Assembly (NCBI GenBank): GCA_009809945.1
Contig: WTPW01000346.1
Coordinates: 369,158 to 433,157 of the forward strand
Reading direction: 5' to 3'
DNA length: 64,000 nucleotides
Source of the DNA: Gigaspora margarita
Lineage: Eukaryota > Glomeromycota > Glomeromycetes > Diversisporales > Gigasporaceae
In this document: positions 10,739 to 22,110 of the stretch, piece by piece
How positions within the stretch are numbered: position 1 is the stretch's first letter
How the letters are laid out: each line of letters begins with the position of its first letter
Made by a program: the position numbers and the translations under genes
Notes under the pieces: model-generated
Databases searched by the model: none
The model's input: only the letters and a program-made list of their open reading frames with translations
Told to the model about the DNA's origin: nothing

Positions 10739-12954
10739 TTAAATACTAATAATATTATTATTTTTTTTAAGAAATAAAATCTGTGAAACAGACTTTGGGT
10801 CAAGACTTGTCCGTTTGGGGGTTACTTGGTTACCCACGTCTGAGAATAAGCGTTCACTTGGCACTGAAGTGGCCGGAATTGATAAATATTTTTTTGCCAT
10901 TTTGCTTAAATTTGGAAATTCTTTTTCTCATTCTTTCTACCATAATAAAGGCTGAGTTGCTTGTGATGCAACAGGCACTTTACTAACATCTAAATATTTG
11001 TCTAGTTCACTAATAGATGTATTAGTATCATTATCACTATCATTATCAAAGATTGATGCAAAGTAATTGGTAGTTGAAGTAATATTGGTAGATGCGATTT
11101 GTATAGGTTGTTCACTCATAATATTATTGAATTCCTTAGCAATACTTTAATTGCTTCTTTTTTTATATGGTCAGGCCAAGGACACATCTTTTTGAGTCAT
11201 GGATCTAGTAAGGTTGCTAGAAGGCCAGTGTATTTTTGATCTCCCCAATAGTTCCAAAGTGAATTATAAATTGCTTGCTTAACTTGAGCAATTGTTAATT
11301 GAACATCAAAGGTATTTTATAGTAATATTTTTCTTCATTTTCACTGTCACTATCACTTTGTATATTTGATTCTAAATAATAGTAATCTTAAATATTAATA
11401 TTTAAATTTCTTAAAACAAATTAATAGCATTAAGACAAAAATAATAAATTTACCACATTCTTCATTAAGGTTATCTTCAACTAATGGCTAATTTGGATCT
11501 ATTGCAAACTGAAATTTTAAGAGTTCAGTAATAGGATATACAACTGATAGTGTAGGGTACTTTTCAGCACTGAATGTTTCAGTTGCTTGATCAAATGGCT
11601 CAAAGATCTTAACCAATTCTTCAATTAATGCCTATTCATTTTCATTAGGTAAATAGTGACTAAGTTTTTTTCCATATTTTTTGTCATCCAAATTTTGGGA
11701 AATATTTAAATTAGCCTCTAACCAAATAATTGCATCTTTTAATTTTAATAGTCTTTTCCGAGAATGTTATTTAGAATTCCACCTTGTTGGACAATCTTTA
11801 ATTGGACNAAGAGGTTTAGTAATAATATTTTCACTTAATTGCTTCTCAAATTCTATACTATTACCATCATCAATTTTACCTGCCTCTTCTTCTTCGAAAT
11901 AAACCTTAGTATCAATTGAACTGGATAAAGACAAACAATCCCATTCCATAACTATCATTTGGGCTTTTTCTAACCTTTCTTGTTGTTTTGATGAGCTAAA
12001 AAAATTTACTAATTTTTTTATTTTTTTGGCTTGTGAATAAATTTTTTGCAGAGCAAAATTAATTGTTAATTGCAAAGTGTACGCAGCACATGGAAGTCTT
12101 ATAACATTCCATAATTGCATAGCTTTAATTATGTTAGTACCATTATCAGTAACCGCACATACAATCTTACCTTCAAGATTAAATTCAGTGCATTTATTTA
12201 GAAGAAATTGATGAATAGACTCAGCAGTATGGGGGTATGGTAATTTTTTGCAACACAATAACACACTATAGAGTAACCAATTAGGAGTTACCCAGTGACA
12301 AATAACTCTAATATAACCCTGATTATTGCGTGAAGTCCATAAATCTGCTGTTATTGTAGCAGTTTCACATGAAGATGCAATTTCTTGTCGAAGAAGATTT
12401 ACATTTCTCAAATAATATAACATTATTTAATTTATTAGAAGGAGGGCAAAATTTTGGATCGATTATTTCCATCATGCGACGAAAGCCTTTTTTTCTTGGT
12501 GCTGATAAAGGTTGATTGTCAAGAAGAATCCATTTGATAACTCCTTTAATAATTTTTTTTCTTCTATTACCTTTGTGTGAGGTATTAGATTTAATTATTT
12601 CAGGTAATGTAGTTTGTTGTTTTTTTTTGTATTTCAATCTTTAGTTTTTTGCTATTCATGATATTATGTGATGATCGCAAGTGAGCGATCATATTTGATG
12701 TTAAATTATCATGAAAATATTCTGTATTACATTTTTTTTCTATTCCATTTTTTTTAATCATGACTTGACATACATCTTTAGCTCCAATTACTTTAAAATG
12801 CTTCCATACGAAATGATTTATTTCTGCCTCTCTTTTTTTTAGTACTAGTCGATGTGCTTGCAGAAGAACTTACATTATTACTATCATCATCACTAGTACT
12901 TTCATATATATATGTATTTTCTTGAAAGCTTGTACTAGATTCTTGGGAATCCAT
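10739..12954 (-). pseudogene. hAT transposase (BED finger, RNase H-like, hATC), broken
   Basis: Reading the minus strand from 12954, the N-terminus MDSQESSTSF... is Ser/Asp-rich. It is followed, after a frameshift near 12820, by a BED zinc finger (VWKHF, two Cys, then MIAHLRSSH at about 12660-12700). The segment 12637-12420 and then 12423-11767 carries the hAT catalytic core: TADLWTS, PYPHTAESI, VTDNGTNIIKAM, RLPCAAYTLQL. The C-terminal dimerisation domain is recognisable at about 10985-10760 (FPNLSKMAKKYLSIPATSV, SERLFSDVGN, KRTSLDP), but a stop replaces a Trp-type codon just before it. At least two frameshifts and several stops are present and one N lies at 11808. In hAT elements this protein cuts and rejoins the element at 8-bp targets; the matching 8-bp duplication is present around this copy. 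Confidence 0.88.
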
Positions 12955-13285
12955 TTTTAGTTGAATATGAGGTTAAATTATATGATGAAAGTAATATAAG
13001 AGGTATGTAATTTTAAAATTATAATACTGTAATCGAATTGCTCAATTAACAATATGTCAAGTATGAGTTTTAAAAGAATATAGGCTTTATTGAAAGATAA
13101 GTATTAGAGGCGTCCAAAATATACCTCTACCAAGTTTTTTTATATGTCTTTTTATACAAATTTCAGTAACTAATACTCTAACTCTCTTTTTTCTAGTTTT
13201 TTACTCCTCTGCAATTATGAAACAATTTATCATTGAACGATTTATCATTAAATTTGATATACTCTTAGAAAAGAAACAACGTTAT

Positions 13286-13400
13286 ACATAACGATCTTAT
13301 GCGAAATGATTTTATGCATAATGATTTTATGCGAAACGATTTTATGCATAACGATCATATGCATAATGATTTTATGCATAACAATTTTATGCATGATGAC
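13286..13400. repeat. Minisatellite, ~15-bp ATGATTTTATGCATA-type units
   Basis: About eight units of AYGATTTTATGCATAA, alternating GCATA and GCGAA forms, lie within the upstream end of hAT-A. The minus-strand open frame across it (repeated MHKI peptides) is a by-product. Confidence 0.85.
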
Positions 13401-13879
13401 GAAATGCGAGCAGGCATATAGTAGTATAACGATACTAAAATAAATAAAGCAATTAGTGATTAAAATTAAAAAAATATATATGGGCCAGTTTCCTTTGTAG
13501 GGTGTCATAACACATAATGTTATATTGAGGCTGAATTTACTACCTATTTTACAATACAACTTTAACGGACTACATATCTTTTTAATTCAATATTGCTTTT
13601 AGTTATTTAACTAAATTTATGTTTATTTATCTGTTTAAAAAGTAATATATATAAATGAAAAATACATGCATATATTAATTAAACAGGCAGATATAAAATT
13701 ATATGAAGCTTTCATATGACATTACGTAATACACTATGTAATACATGTTTAGTTTAATGCGCATAATAACATGTTTACTGATATATGGGTTACCCAGGTA
13801 ATGATATCTATAATCTGATTAAGGGGTGCCTAATGGTTACCCAGGTGACCCTTATACAGGTACAAGCTCTACATTTAAT

Positions 13880-14945
13880 AAATTCATAGAATTCAAATAA
13901 AAAAAGTTTATTAAATTTAGTTAGATAGTTGTCAGGATATTTCTACTCAAAGTTAGAAAAAATCAAAACATTTATCAAAATAAAAGCTGTGTCAAAGTTT
14001 TTTTGCAAAGATATCTTGACAACCATCTGACCAAATTCAATGAACTTTTTTTATTTGAATTCTATGAATTCATAGAATTCAAATGAAAAACTTTATTAAA
14101 TTTAGTCAAATAGTTATCAGGTTATCTTTGCTCAAAGTTATAGAAAATCATAATATCTATTAAAATAAAAGCTGTGCCAAAGTTTTTTAAAATTTGAGCA
14201 AAGATATTTTGACAACTATCTAATCAAATTTGATGAATTTTTTTATTTGAATTCTATAAATACATAGAATTCAAATAAAAAAAGTTTATCAAATTTGGTT
14301 AGATTGTTGTCAAGATATCTTTGCTCAAAGTTTTAAAAATACTTTGATGTAGCTTTTTTTTAATAATATTTTGATTTTTACTTAACATTAAGTAAAGGTA
14401 TTCTGACAACCATCTAATTAAATTTGATGTTTTTTTATTTAAATTCTATAAATACATAAAATTTAAATAAAAAAAAGTTTATTGAATTTAGTTAGATAGT
14501 TGTTAGAATATCTTTATTTAAAGTTAGAAAAAAATTAAAACATTTATTAAAAGAAAAGTTGTACCAAAGTTTTTTTCAAACTTGAGCAAAATATCTTGAC
14601 AATAGTTTAACCAAATTTGATGAAATTTTTTTATTTGAATTATATGTATTTATAAAATTCAAAAAATAGTTTATCAAATTTGATCAGACAGTAGTCAAGA
14701 TATCTTAGCTCAAATTTTAAAAAAACTTTAATACAGCTTTTATTTTGATAGGCATTTTGATTTTTCTCTAACTTTGAGTGAGATATCCTGACAACTATCT
14801 GACTAAATTCAATAGATTTTTTTAATTAAATTCTATAAATTTATAGAATTCAAATAAAAAAAAGTCCATTGAATTTGAACAGATAGTTGTCAAGATATCT
14901 TTGCTCAAAGCTTTAAAAACTTTGGTACAACTTTTATTTTGATAA
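13880..14945. repeat. Satellite 1: ~195-bp monomers, each an inverted repeat
   Basis: About five and a half monomers in tandem. Each is a palindrome around TTTGAATTCTATGAATTCAT or a variant (centres near 14070, 14265, 14455, 14648 and 14840), with arms containing CAAAGATATCTTGACAACTAT and the complement, joined by TCAAAATAAAAGCTGTGYCAA linkers. The left part of the array lies at 9410-9492 across the hAT-A insertion. The same arm sequence forms the interior of the TA-flanked MITEs at 19707-19957 and 25921-26169. Confidence 0.85.
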
Positions 14946-15385
14946 ATTTTATAGTTACTACAAATTTGCATAGATCCTATTATGCTATATTATGTATTCT
15001 GTTGTGCTATACTAATAACAAGTAATATAACTTTAATTAATATTTAAACTTTTTAATATAGTGAGCCTTTTTAAATTATATAAATAATTATATAAAAATA
15101 GTTTTATAAAGAATATTTTATAAAATAGATATTATTTTATAATATTAAAATAGAATATTTATTTAAAATATTTAAAAAATAAATAAATAAATAATATAAA
15201 TATAAAATTAATAGTAAAATTTAGGCAAATTGCTAATTAAAAAACTATTGACAATAACCTTATTTAAATATAAATATATAATAAATAAAAAGAAATGTAT
15301 ATATAAATTAAATAAATATAAAATAAATATATAATAATATTATATATAACAAATTATTTTATATTTTTTGGTAACTAGCTATGCA
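14946..15385. other. AT-rich spacer
   Basis: Almost pure A/T with imperfect ATAAATAAATA runs at about 15170-15345. No gene is seen. Confidence 0.6.
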
Positions 15386-15389
15386 AACA

Positions 15390-16690
15390 TAAACATGCTT
15401 GCTCTTGCATATTCACTATTTAATCTATTTCTTGATCTACTAATTACTTGACCTGCAATTAAAAAAAGTTGTTCATATAAAACTGAATAGCTTGAATAAA
15501 TAAATAATTATGACAAGTTTTGAATGTATTGGATATTCTATTGTGTGAGTGTTCCACCAATCTAAAAGTTTATATTTTCATTTGCTTCTGCATTTAACCA
15601 ATATTGTTTAACTTCATCATCTATTGAATATATTGATTGTAATATATATTTTAACTTTTGATAAAAATGAAATTTTTTAGATTTAGTTGCTAGTAAAGTG
15701 ATTGCTTATGTATAGTTTTTCTAATTAGTATTAAAATTTCAAATTAGAAAAGCAATATTTGTTATATCTAGGATCTAAAAAGTAGAAATATATAATGATT
15801 CTGTTATTAAATAAAAATATTCAATATATTTACTTAATATAGCATCAACAATATAGTCTAAATCTTTTCTAAGAGCCATAAAATTATTTGTGAATAAGTT
15901 TGTAATAAAAGCTCAATAATAGCATTAAATAGTTCTAATAAATCAACTAAATTTTTATAAATTTTTTATTTTTTTTGTTTGGTATATAAGTTTTTAAATT
16001 TGGATATTTAACTAATAACATTCCTATGAATTCATATAATAATATGCTCTTTTAACCATATGATAAGTTTAATTCCATCTTGTTTTACAATCTAAATGTT
16101 GAAGCTAAAAAGGATTTGCTATTTAAAATTATAATATTTTTTAAATTTTCAAAAATCTTAAGTGAATTTTAAATAGTTTTAATTAATTTTCTTGGTTTTT
16201 TAATTGGACTTTTTATAAGATTTAAACTAACTAGAGCTATTAAATTAAGTATATAGGTTATACATCTATAATGACAAAAATTATTTAAGATTAACTTATC
16301 TTGTTAAAACATTTACAGCAGAAATCATATTAGAACCATTATTAGTTGTTTTAGTCTTAATTTTAAAATTTTCAAGAAATGAATATACTTTATTAGCAAT
16401 ACTTTTTCTAGTATAAGAGCTTTAATTGAAATATATCCAATATGAAATGCTATAAATCCAATTTTCATATTGCTAAAAAATTCCATTTTTAATAATATCC
16501 AAAAATCAGCTATACGTGCAACTTTATTTGAAATTTTACTAAAATAATTTTTTATCAAATTAAATTGATTAATAACTAATTTTTGAATAGTTTTACAACT
16601 AGGAATTTTATAAAATAGATCTAATCTTTGAAACATATTTTTAAAAGCTTTTCTTCTATTACTTTAAATGGTTTAAAAACTAAAATATTC
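15390..16690 (-). pseudogene. Degenerate hAT transposase (hAT-C)
   Basis: Minus-strand translation in shifting frames shows hAT landmarks in order. At 16636-16325 there is a catalytic-core segment (FYKIPSCKTIQ, then KVARIADFW where hATs have a D-W pair). This is followed near 16220-16290 by YRCITYILNLI, the usual C-x-HxLNL block. Near 15790-15770 comes LDPRYNKYCF. At 15560-15390 lies the C-terminal LLDWWNTHTIEYP ... AGQVISRSRNRL, the hATC signature. Stops are frequent throughout. No BED finger is evident. It lies head-to-tail with hAT-B, and I did not find its TIRs. Confidence 0.7.
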
Positions 16691-17189
16691 TATTCAAAAA
16701 TTGTCTAGTTTTTTTTTGCTTGAATTTTGCTAAATTTTTTTAATTATTAGATCTAATTTTTCTTTTTGTAATAATAAATTATGCTTTTGTTGCAAATAAA
16801 CACAGATAGAAGTAGTTGCTATTATTGTTTAAATTGTATAGAACATTGAGAATATTTATAAGTTTCTTTATTTTCATATTTTCAAACATCTAATTTAACT
16901 CAATTATAAATTTAAATTTTTGAATTAATTCTAAATTTTATCCAAATTATCTTAATTTATTGCTACTGCTTCTTCAAAACTTAAATCTTGTAAACCTTGC
17001 ATAATTTCTTCTTTATTTTGTTCAATTTTAATATTGTTATTATCTAAATTACTAATATAAATTTCATTATTAAGTTGTAATTGTATATAAATGATTTATA
17101 AATATAATATATATTTGGTAAAATTTTTTAAAAAAAATTATTTTTGCTTTTTGATATTCAATATATTGGTCTTTCTTAATTTTAAACAT

Positions 17190-18861
17190 TTGTAAAAGCA
17201 ATTCTTTTATTGTGTTCTAGTTTTTTGCATATAATGCAAGCATTAACTCTGCTATAGTTTTCTGCACATATTTTTCAGTTCCAATTTAGACATATTTCTT
17301 TGCCATTATGCCATACTTTGCAGGTTCAGTTATTATTTGCTTCAGTATTTATATCATTTGGTATTAGCTCTAGTTTAATTTGGGGTCAAAAATAGCAGCT
17401 ATAAAAGCTATTTTATCTTAAATTTTATTAGTATCTTTTTGAATTTATTTGATATTTGGGCTGAAGCTACTTCTAGAAATTCTGAACTTGTTGAATTCTG
17501 AATATATAATAAAATAGTATCAACAATATCATCAATTAGTAGAATCAAAATGCCTAATATTGTATATGTGCTACCAGAAAGAACATTAGTAGTTTCATAA
17601 AATGGTTGAAAAAATTATATAGTGGCCTGAAGATTAAATTCTTCTTGTAATATAAATTTATATTTATTAAGGGTTTTATTATATCTATTAAGAGCTATAT
17701 TGTTGTAAGCATAGTTATATAGACCAAAGCATTAGATATGTACTTTCTACTATGTTAAAACATCTTGTAGAATTTTAATATTGTTTCACCTTCCCCAACT
17801 AATTGCCAGAGTTCTTTTAATTGTTGAGTTAAAGGTGATAAGGCAGAAATAGCTTTAACCAAGTTATACACCTTTTTAATTGATAATTTAATAGGTGATA
17901 AACTACTCATGACAATAAGATTTAATATATGGGCTAAACAATAACAAGATAAAAAAATGAAAAGTTGATTTTGTAAAATAAGATTCTTTTAACAATTGCA
18001 TTACTAAGACCATCTTAGAACTGCTATTGGTATAGCACAAAAAATTTTATCAGTAATATTAAAAGCTGCAAAAATAGAACACAATTGTTTATTGATTTTT
18101 TTACCAGTATAGAAATAAGGAAGCATGCAAATATCTAGTAAAATTTATTAAGTTTCTACTCATTATCTATTCAATATACTGTAATAAAAAGAAAGAGCAC
18201 ATTAGCACAAGAAGATCCAAATATCTAATATAACAGAGATTTTACTAGAAACTTGATTTAAAAAAATTTTGACATTTTTCTGCATTATGATGAAGGTGCT
18301 TTGAATAGTCTCACAAGAAGATAATTTAATATTAGCATTGGGATATCAAAGTACAGTAGCAAATATTTCAACAAAACAATCAAAAAGAGTAATGTATCTG
18401 ATACAATCCATTTAGCAACTAATATATGAAGTTTAGTTTTTTGAGTTGGTACTAAAATTTGACTTGAAATTGTTATTTTAAATGTAAAGTAAAAAGCTGC
18501 TAACTTAAAGGTGGCTTAGTCATATTCTTGCCTGGGTACTAAGAGTTAAGATGCTTATGTAAATTACCTGTTGTTGTAGTTATACTTAATTTATTTTTAC
18601 AAAAACTACAAATTACTATCTTGTTATTGATAGTTTTTTGTTAAAATGTATTGAAACAAAAGATCTAGATTTAACCTTTTTTTTATTTGAAATAATATGA
18701 TAACAAAAGTAACTGAAACATTGGATACAAATTACTATTACTTATCATAGCAATACTTGAGGTTGCATTATCATCAGAAACTTGTAAAATGTTCTGAGAC
18801 TTAGAAAAGTGAAAGTGTTAGAAATGGCAGTATTTTAAAGATTATCAATACTAGTATCCAT
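17190..18861 (-). pseudogene. Degenerate hAT transposase (hAT-B)
   Basis: A start-like ATG lies at 18861. A BED-type zinc finger is visible at about 18630-18540 (KIVICSFCKNKL, then TGNLHKHLNS). A catalytic-domain remnant with HHNAEKCQNFFKSSF occurs at about 18290-18230. The late domain at about 17700-17390 contains PFYETTNVLSGSTYTILG and FIAAIFDPKL, typical of hAT proteins just before the dimerisation region, which I could not find before hAT-C begins. Stops are numerous. This copy is long dead and its ends are not identified. Confidence 0.7.
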
Positions 18862-19119
18862 TATACAATAATAATTGTAAGTAAAGTTTTAAATAAATAT
18901 GAAATTTTATAAATATGAAATTGAGCAAATAAATTTTTGTTTTTTTTTATACTTACTAATAGTAAACTGAATGGAAATCAATGCTAAGGAATTTTTAGTA
19001 CTTAGAATTGGATCTTGAGGCTATGCATGAGATTTTATTTTATTTCTTTTTATTTTTTGAAACAAGGTCTAATCTTTTGTTTTTATATAAATTGTACTAT
19101 TGAAGATAAAGATAAATTG

Positions 19120-19301
19120 GCTAACAATCAAGCTGGCTTAATATTAACTTCTCAAGCTAGTTATTATTAGCTTAAGATAGCTTTGCTCCAAAACAATGGT
19201 TAAAGTTTTAAAGCCATAGCTAAAGTTTCAAAGCTATGGCTAAAGTTTCAATGCCATTGTTAAAGTTTCAATACCATAGTTAAACTGGCTTGATTGTTAG
19301 C
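19120..19301. mobile_element. Foldback repeat with 21-bp internal units
   Basis: Inverted ends GCTAACAATCAAGCTGGCTT and AAACTGGCTTGATTGTTAGC enclose four tandem units of about 21 bp of the form AAAGTTTCAAAGCCATAGCT. No clear target duplication was found. The rest of 18862-19706 is AT-rich with no gene. Confidence 0.65.
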
Positions 19302-19706
19302 TTATTATTTCTATTTTTAATAGATTTTTAGCAACTTTGTTGATATTGTGTAAATTGTTAAAAAACATGCATCTTATATTATACAATAACTGTTAATAGC
19401 ATAAATAATTACTGTGAATATAAAAGGATAAATGCTAATAAATTTTAGAAAACTAGCTAGATGCGTCTGATTTGGCAAAGGTAGAATTTTCAATTTTTTT
19501 TAATAATAATTAAGTAGTTCTATATACAAATAAATAGTATTAGTTATAATATATTACTGTCCTGATTTTATTTATTAAACTTAACTCATATTTAACAATT
19601 TGTTATTTAAGTCAAATCATAATTTAAATATTAAAATAGTTGATATTAATTTTTTTTAATTAATATCAAGCCTGATCTGATTACCTATTAGCTTGTATTT
19701 GATATA

Positions 19707-19957
19707 TGGGGGTGAGTCAATAGAAAAGGGACAAATTTTTTCTAAGTAAAAGTTTTTTTGACTTTAAGCTTAAATATCTTAACAACTATCTTAAGAAATT
19801 TAATAAATTTTTTTTTATTTTAATTCTATATAATTTCAAGATTAAAATAAAAAAATTTTTGGCAAATTTAATTAAATAGTTGTCAAGATATTTTAATTTA
19901 AAAATTAAAAAAATTTTACTAAAAATGATTTGTCTCTTTTCTATTGACCCACCCCCA
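19707..19957. mobile_element. TA-flanked MITE, family TGGGGGTGAGTCA, copy 1
   Basis: TIRs of about 30 bp (TGGGGGTGAGTCAATAGAAA) are flanked by TA at 19705-19706 and 19958-19959. The interior is one palindrome whose arms (ATCTTAACAACTATCTTAAG and complement) match satellite-1 monomers. The minus-strand open frame here is a shadow of the hairpin. Confidence 0.87.
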
Positions 19958-20086
19958 TATAGCAAAAATAGTATGTAAAAATTTACCTTTTTTGTTAGCA
20001 AAATGTTAGTAACTAATGCTAAAGCTTATATATTACTATATTATCTAAACTATCAAATAAATTATAGTACAGTTGCACCCTCTAAG

Positions 20087-20363
20087 CAGTGTTGTACATA
20101 GGACAGTTGGGACATGAGTTGGGATATTTTGGAACGTTTTGGGACAATTTTTTAAATTGAAATTACTTAAAATTTTATTAAGATAATCTAAATTAATTTT
20201 TTTAGAAATGTGTTCAACACCTAGAAAAATATATAAATGTATTTTTTAAATTAATTTATTAATTATTAAGACTTGGGACATAGTTGGGACACATGGGACA
20301 CTAGGATATTGGGATATTGGGACATGCCAAAAAAGGCTGGGAAAGCGAAAATGTACAATACTG
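20087..20363. mobile_element. hAT-type MITE with 8-bp TSD
   Basis: The ends CAGTGTTGTACAT and, inverted, ATGTACAATACTG are flanked by perfect CCTCTAAG copies (20079-20086, 20364-20371). The subterminal parts are rich in TTGGGACA words (20105-20150 and 20272-20325). It interrupts the left TIR of the 20070-21100 element, so it is younger than that element. Confidence 0.88.
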
Positions 20364-20518
20364 CCTCTAAGTGCATACTCTTGGGACCAGGTATAAGTGT
20401 GCACTTAGAGATAGTATACATTTATAGAATTAACTTAGATAGCCAATCAAAAGTGAAGTCAATCCCGTGATTAACACTTTAATGCCTTTTATCCAAAAAT
20501 GAGCTACTCCATAATCGA

Positions 20519-20871
20519 TAATAGTTGCTACATAGTAAAGTCCAAAGTTTATTATGTAAATTGATTTAATCGCTTAAGTAAACTTGTTCAGAAGACCAAA
20601 ATAAATATACTCTAAAATTTTTATCAATATTGAAGAACTTTTTATTATTTGGTTTTTAATTTTTATGTTCAATAAAAAATTAAAATTTTTTTAAAAAATA
20701 TATTTGTTGAAATTAAAAATTAAAAGTCAAATAATAAAATGTATTTCGATTTTGATAAAATTTTAGCATATATGTATTTTGTTCGTCCAAACAAGTTTAC
20801 TTAAGTGATAATATTCGATTTGCTTAGTAAAATATAGACTTTATTATGTAACAACTATTGGTAATTAGCAA
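20519..20871. repeat. 350-bp palindromic hairpin family, copy 3
   Basis: The same hairpin as at 5171-5514 and 6384-6916: arms with AGTTGCTACATAGTAAAGTC, AAACTTGTTCAGAAGACC and their complements. Confidence 0.8.
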
Positions 20872-21100
20872 AAATTGATTATATTCGAAAATAAGCTATA
20901 AAAAATCTAGTATAATTATTGGCTAGCTTTAAAATTAATCACATGCAGCATTTATGGGATGCATATATATATATACAGAACCCAAAATCTTATGCATATG
21001 CAGAATATGGAGGGTGACTAAGTCCCAAGCTTGGAACCAAGCTATAGTTTGCATATAGGGAGGGTTTGCACTTAGGGGCATGCACTTAGGGGTGTGACTG

Positions 21101-22110
21101 TATTTTAATTGTTACTATTGGATTATAGTCATGTAATATAAATTAATTAGCTCTTAGTTTTATATTGGCTTTAAAGATCTAAAACTAAGCTGTTTTAGAG
21201 CTGATGCTTTATTAGTAAGCAAAGCTATTAATTGACTTAGCTTAGCTATTTAGCTTTTGGCTTGGGTCAAGTAGTTTGTATCACTAATATTAGAAAAGAA
21301 ATAAGAGAATGCTATCATAGTACAAATTCCAATAATGCAGTTTTTAATTTAAGTAAAGCAGTAATGTATTATACAAGCTTCATTGTTTTTGTTTTTTTTT
21401 TATAAAATTAATTTTAGAATTTTTATTTTTATACAAACAGACAATCAACAATTTAATCGACCTATATTCTTGTTGAAAACCTTTCCTTTCAAAACTAATA
21501 CAAATTTCTTCTAAAAAAATATAATAAATTAATTTAAGCATCTGAAAAAAACTATTCAAATATATACATATTTTTATCAAGTTCGTGTTTATAAGACAAA
21601 GTCATTAGTATTAATAATGAATAAATATATCAATGAGAATTAATAATAATATTTTATTATTTCATTATAAATTACACAGTATTAATATAAATAATTATAG
21701 CATAAATAGAATAATCTGAGTTGAAGTACTAATTTATCATATATAACAAAATATAAATATAATTATTTTTAAAAATCCAATATAAGTTTAAGTATATTGC
21801 AAAAGTTAAATTGAAAAAAAGATAAAATAGTATAAACAATAGTACTGATTTAAACTCCAACTGATTAAAAGGTAAGAAAAATAAAAATAAAAGATAGGTG
21901 GGTAATAAAATTAGATAGATAAGTTATAAAAGTATATATGAATAATAAATCACTAAATTAGTATTAGATTAAAAATGCTGATGCTAATAATTCTAATATG
22001 GAAGGTGATAGTTAATTTACTTAAATTGATATATTGATATATTAGATATTATTTCTACTAATTTAATATAGAAGGTTTAAAATTTTTTAAAAACTGCAAG
22101 AAATTTATTT
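21101..22110. other. AT-rich spacer
   Basis: No gene is called. The region 21170-21270 is rich in AGCTAAGCT-like words. The minus-strand open frame at 21380-21580 is Lys/Ile/Phe-rich and has no recognisable features. Confidence 0.5.

Larger units (their letters stand above)
9493..13871 (-). mobile_element. hAT transposon (hAT-A), complete ends
   Basis: The 13-bp terminal inverted repeats TAGAGGTCGTACC and GGTACAAGCTCTA (TAGAGSTYGTACC) are flanked by perfect 8-bp duplications CATTTAAT at 9485-9492 and 13872-13879. It encodes one hAT transposase on the minus strand (10739-12954). Subterminal regions carry GGGTTACC/CCCAGGT-type words at about 9530-9610 and 13785-13855, a plausible transposase-binding zone. 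Both flanks are satellite-1 sequence. Frameshifts and stops mean this copy cannot make its own enzyme. Confidence 0.88.
20070..21100. mobile_element. TA-flanked element with CAGT ends (pogo/Tigger-like, non-autonomous)
   Basis: The ends CAGTTGCACCC...CTAAGTGCA and, inverted, TGCACTTAGGGGTGTGACTG are flanked by TA (20068-20069, 21101-21102). The word CTAAGTGCA repeats inside both termini. A hAT-type MITE (20087-20363) has inserted 17 bp from the left end, and a 350-bp hairpin (20519-20871) sits inside. There is no transposase. Its termini share the CAGT...TGCA plan with the autonomous-type element at 49625-55237. Confidence 0.75.

Noticed and set aside
13248-13559. 103-codon minus-strand frame with repeated MHKI peptides
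   Set aside because: It is the translation of a 15-bp minisatellite within the hAT-A end; no start context or homologue.
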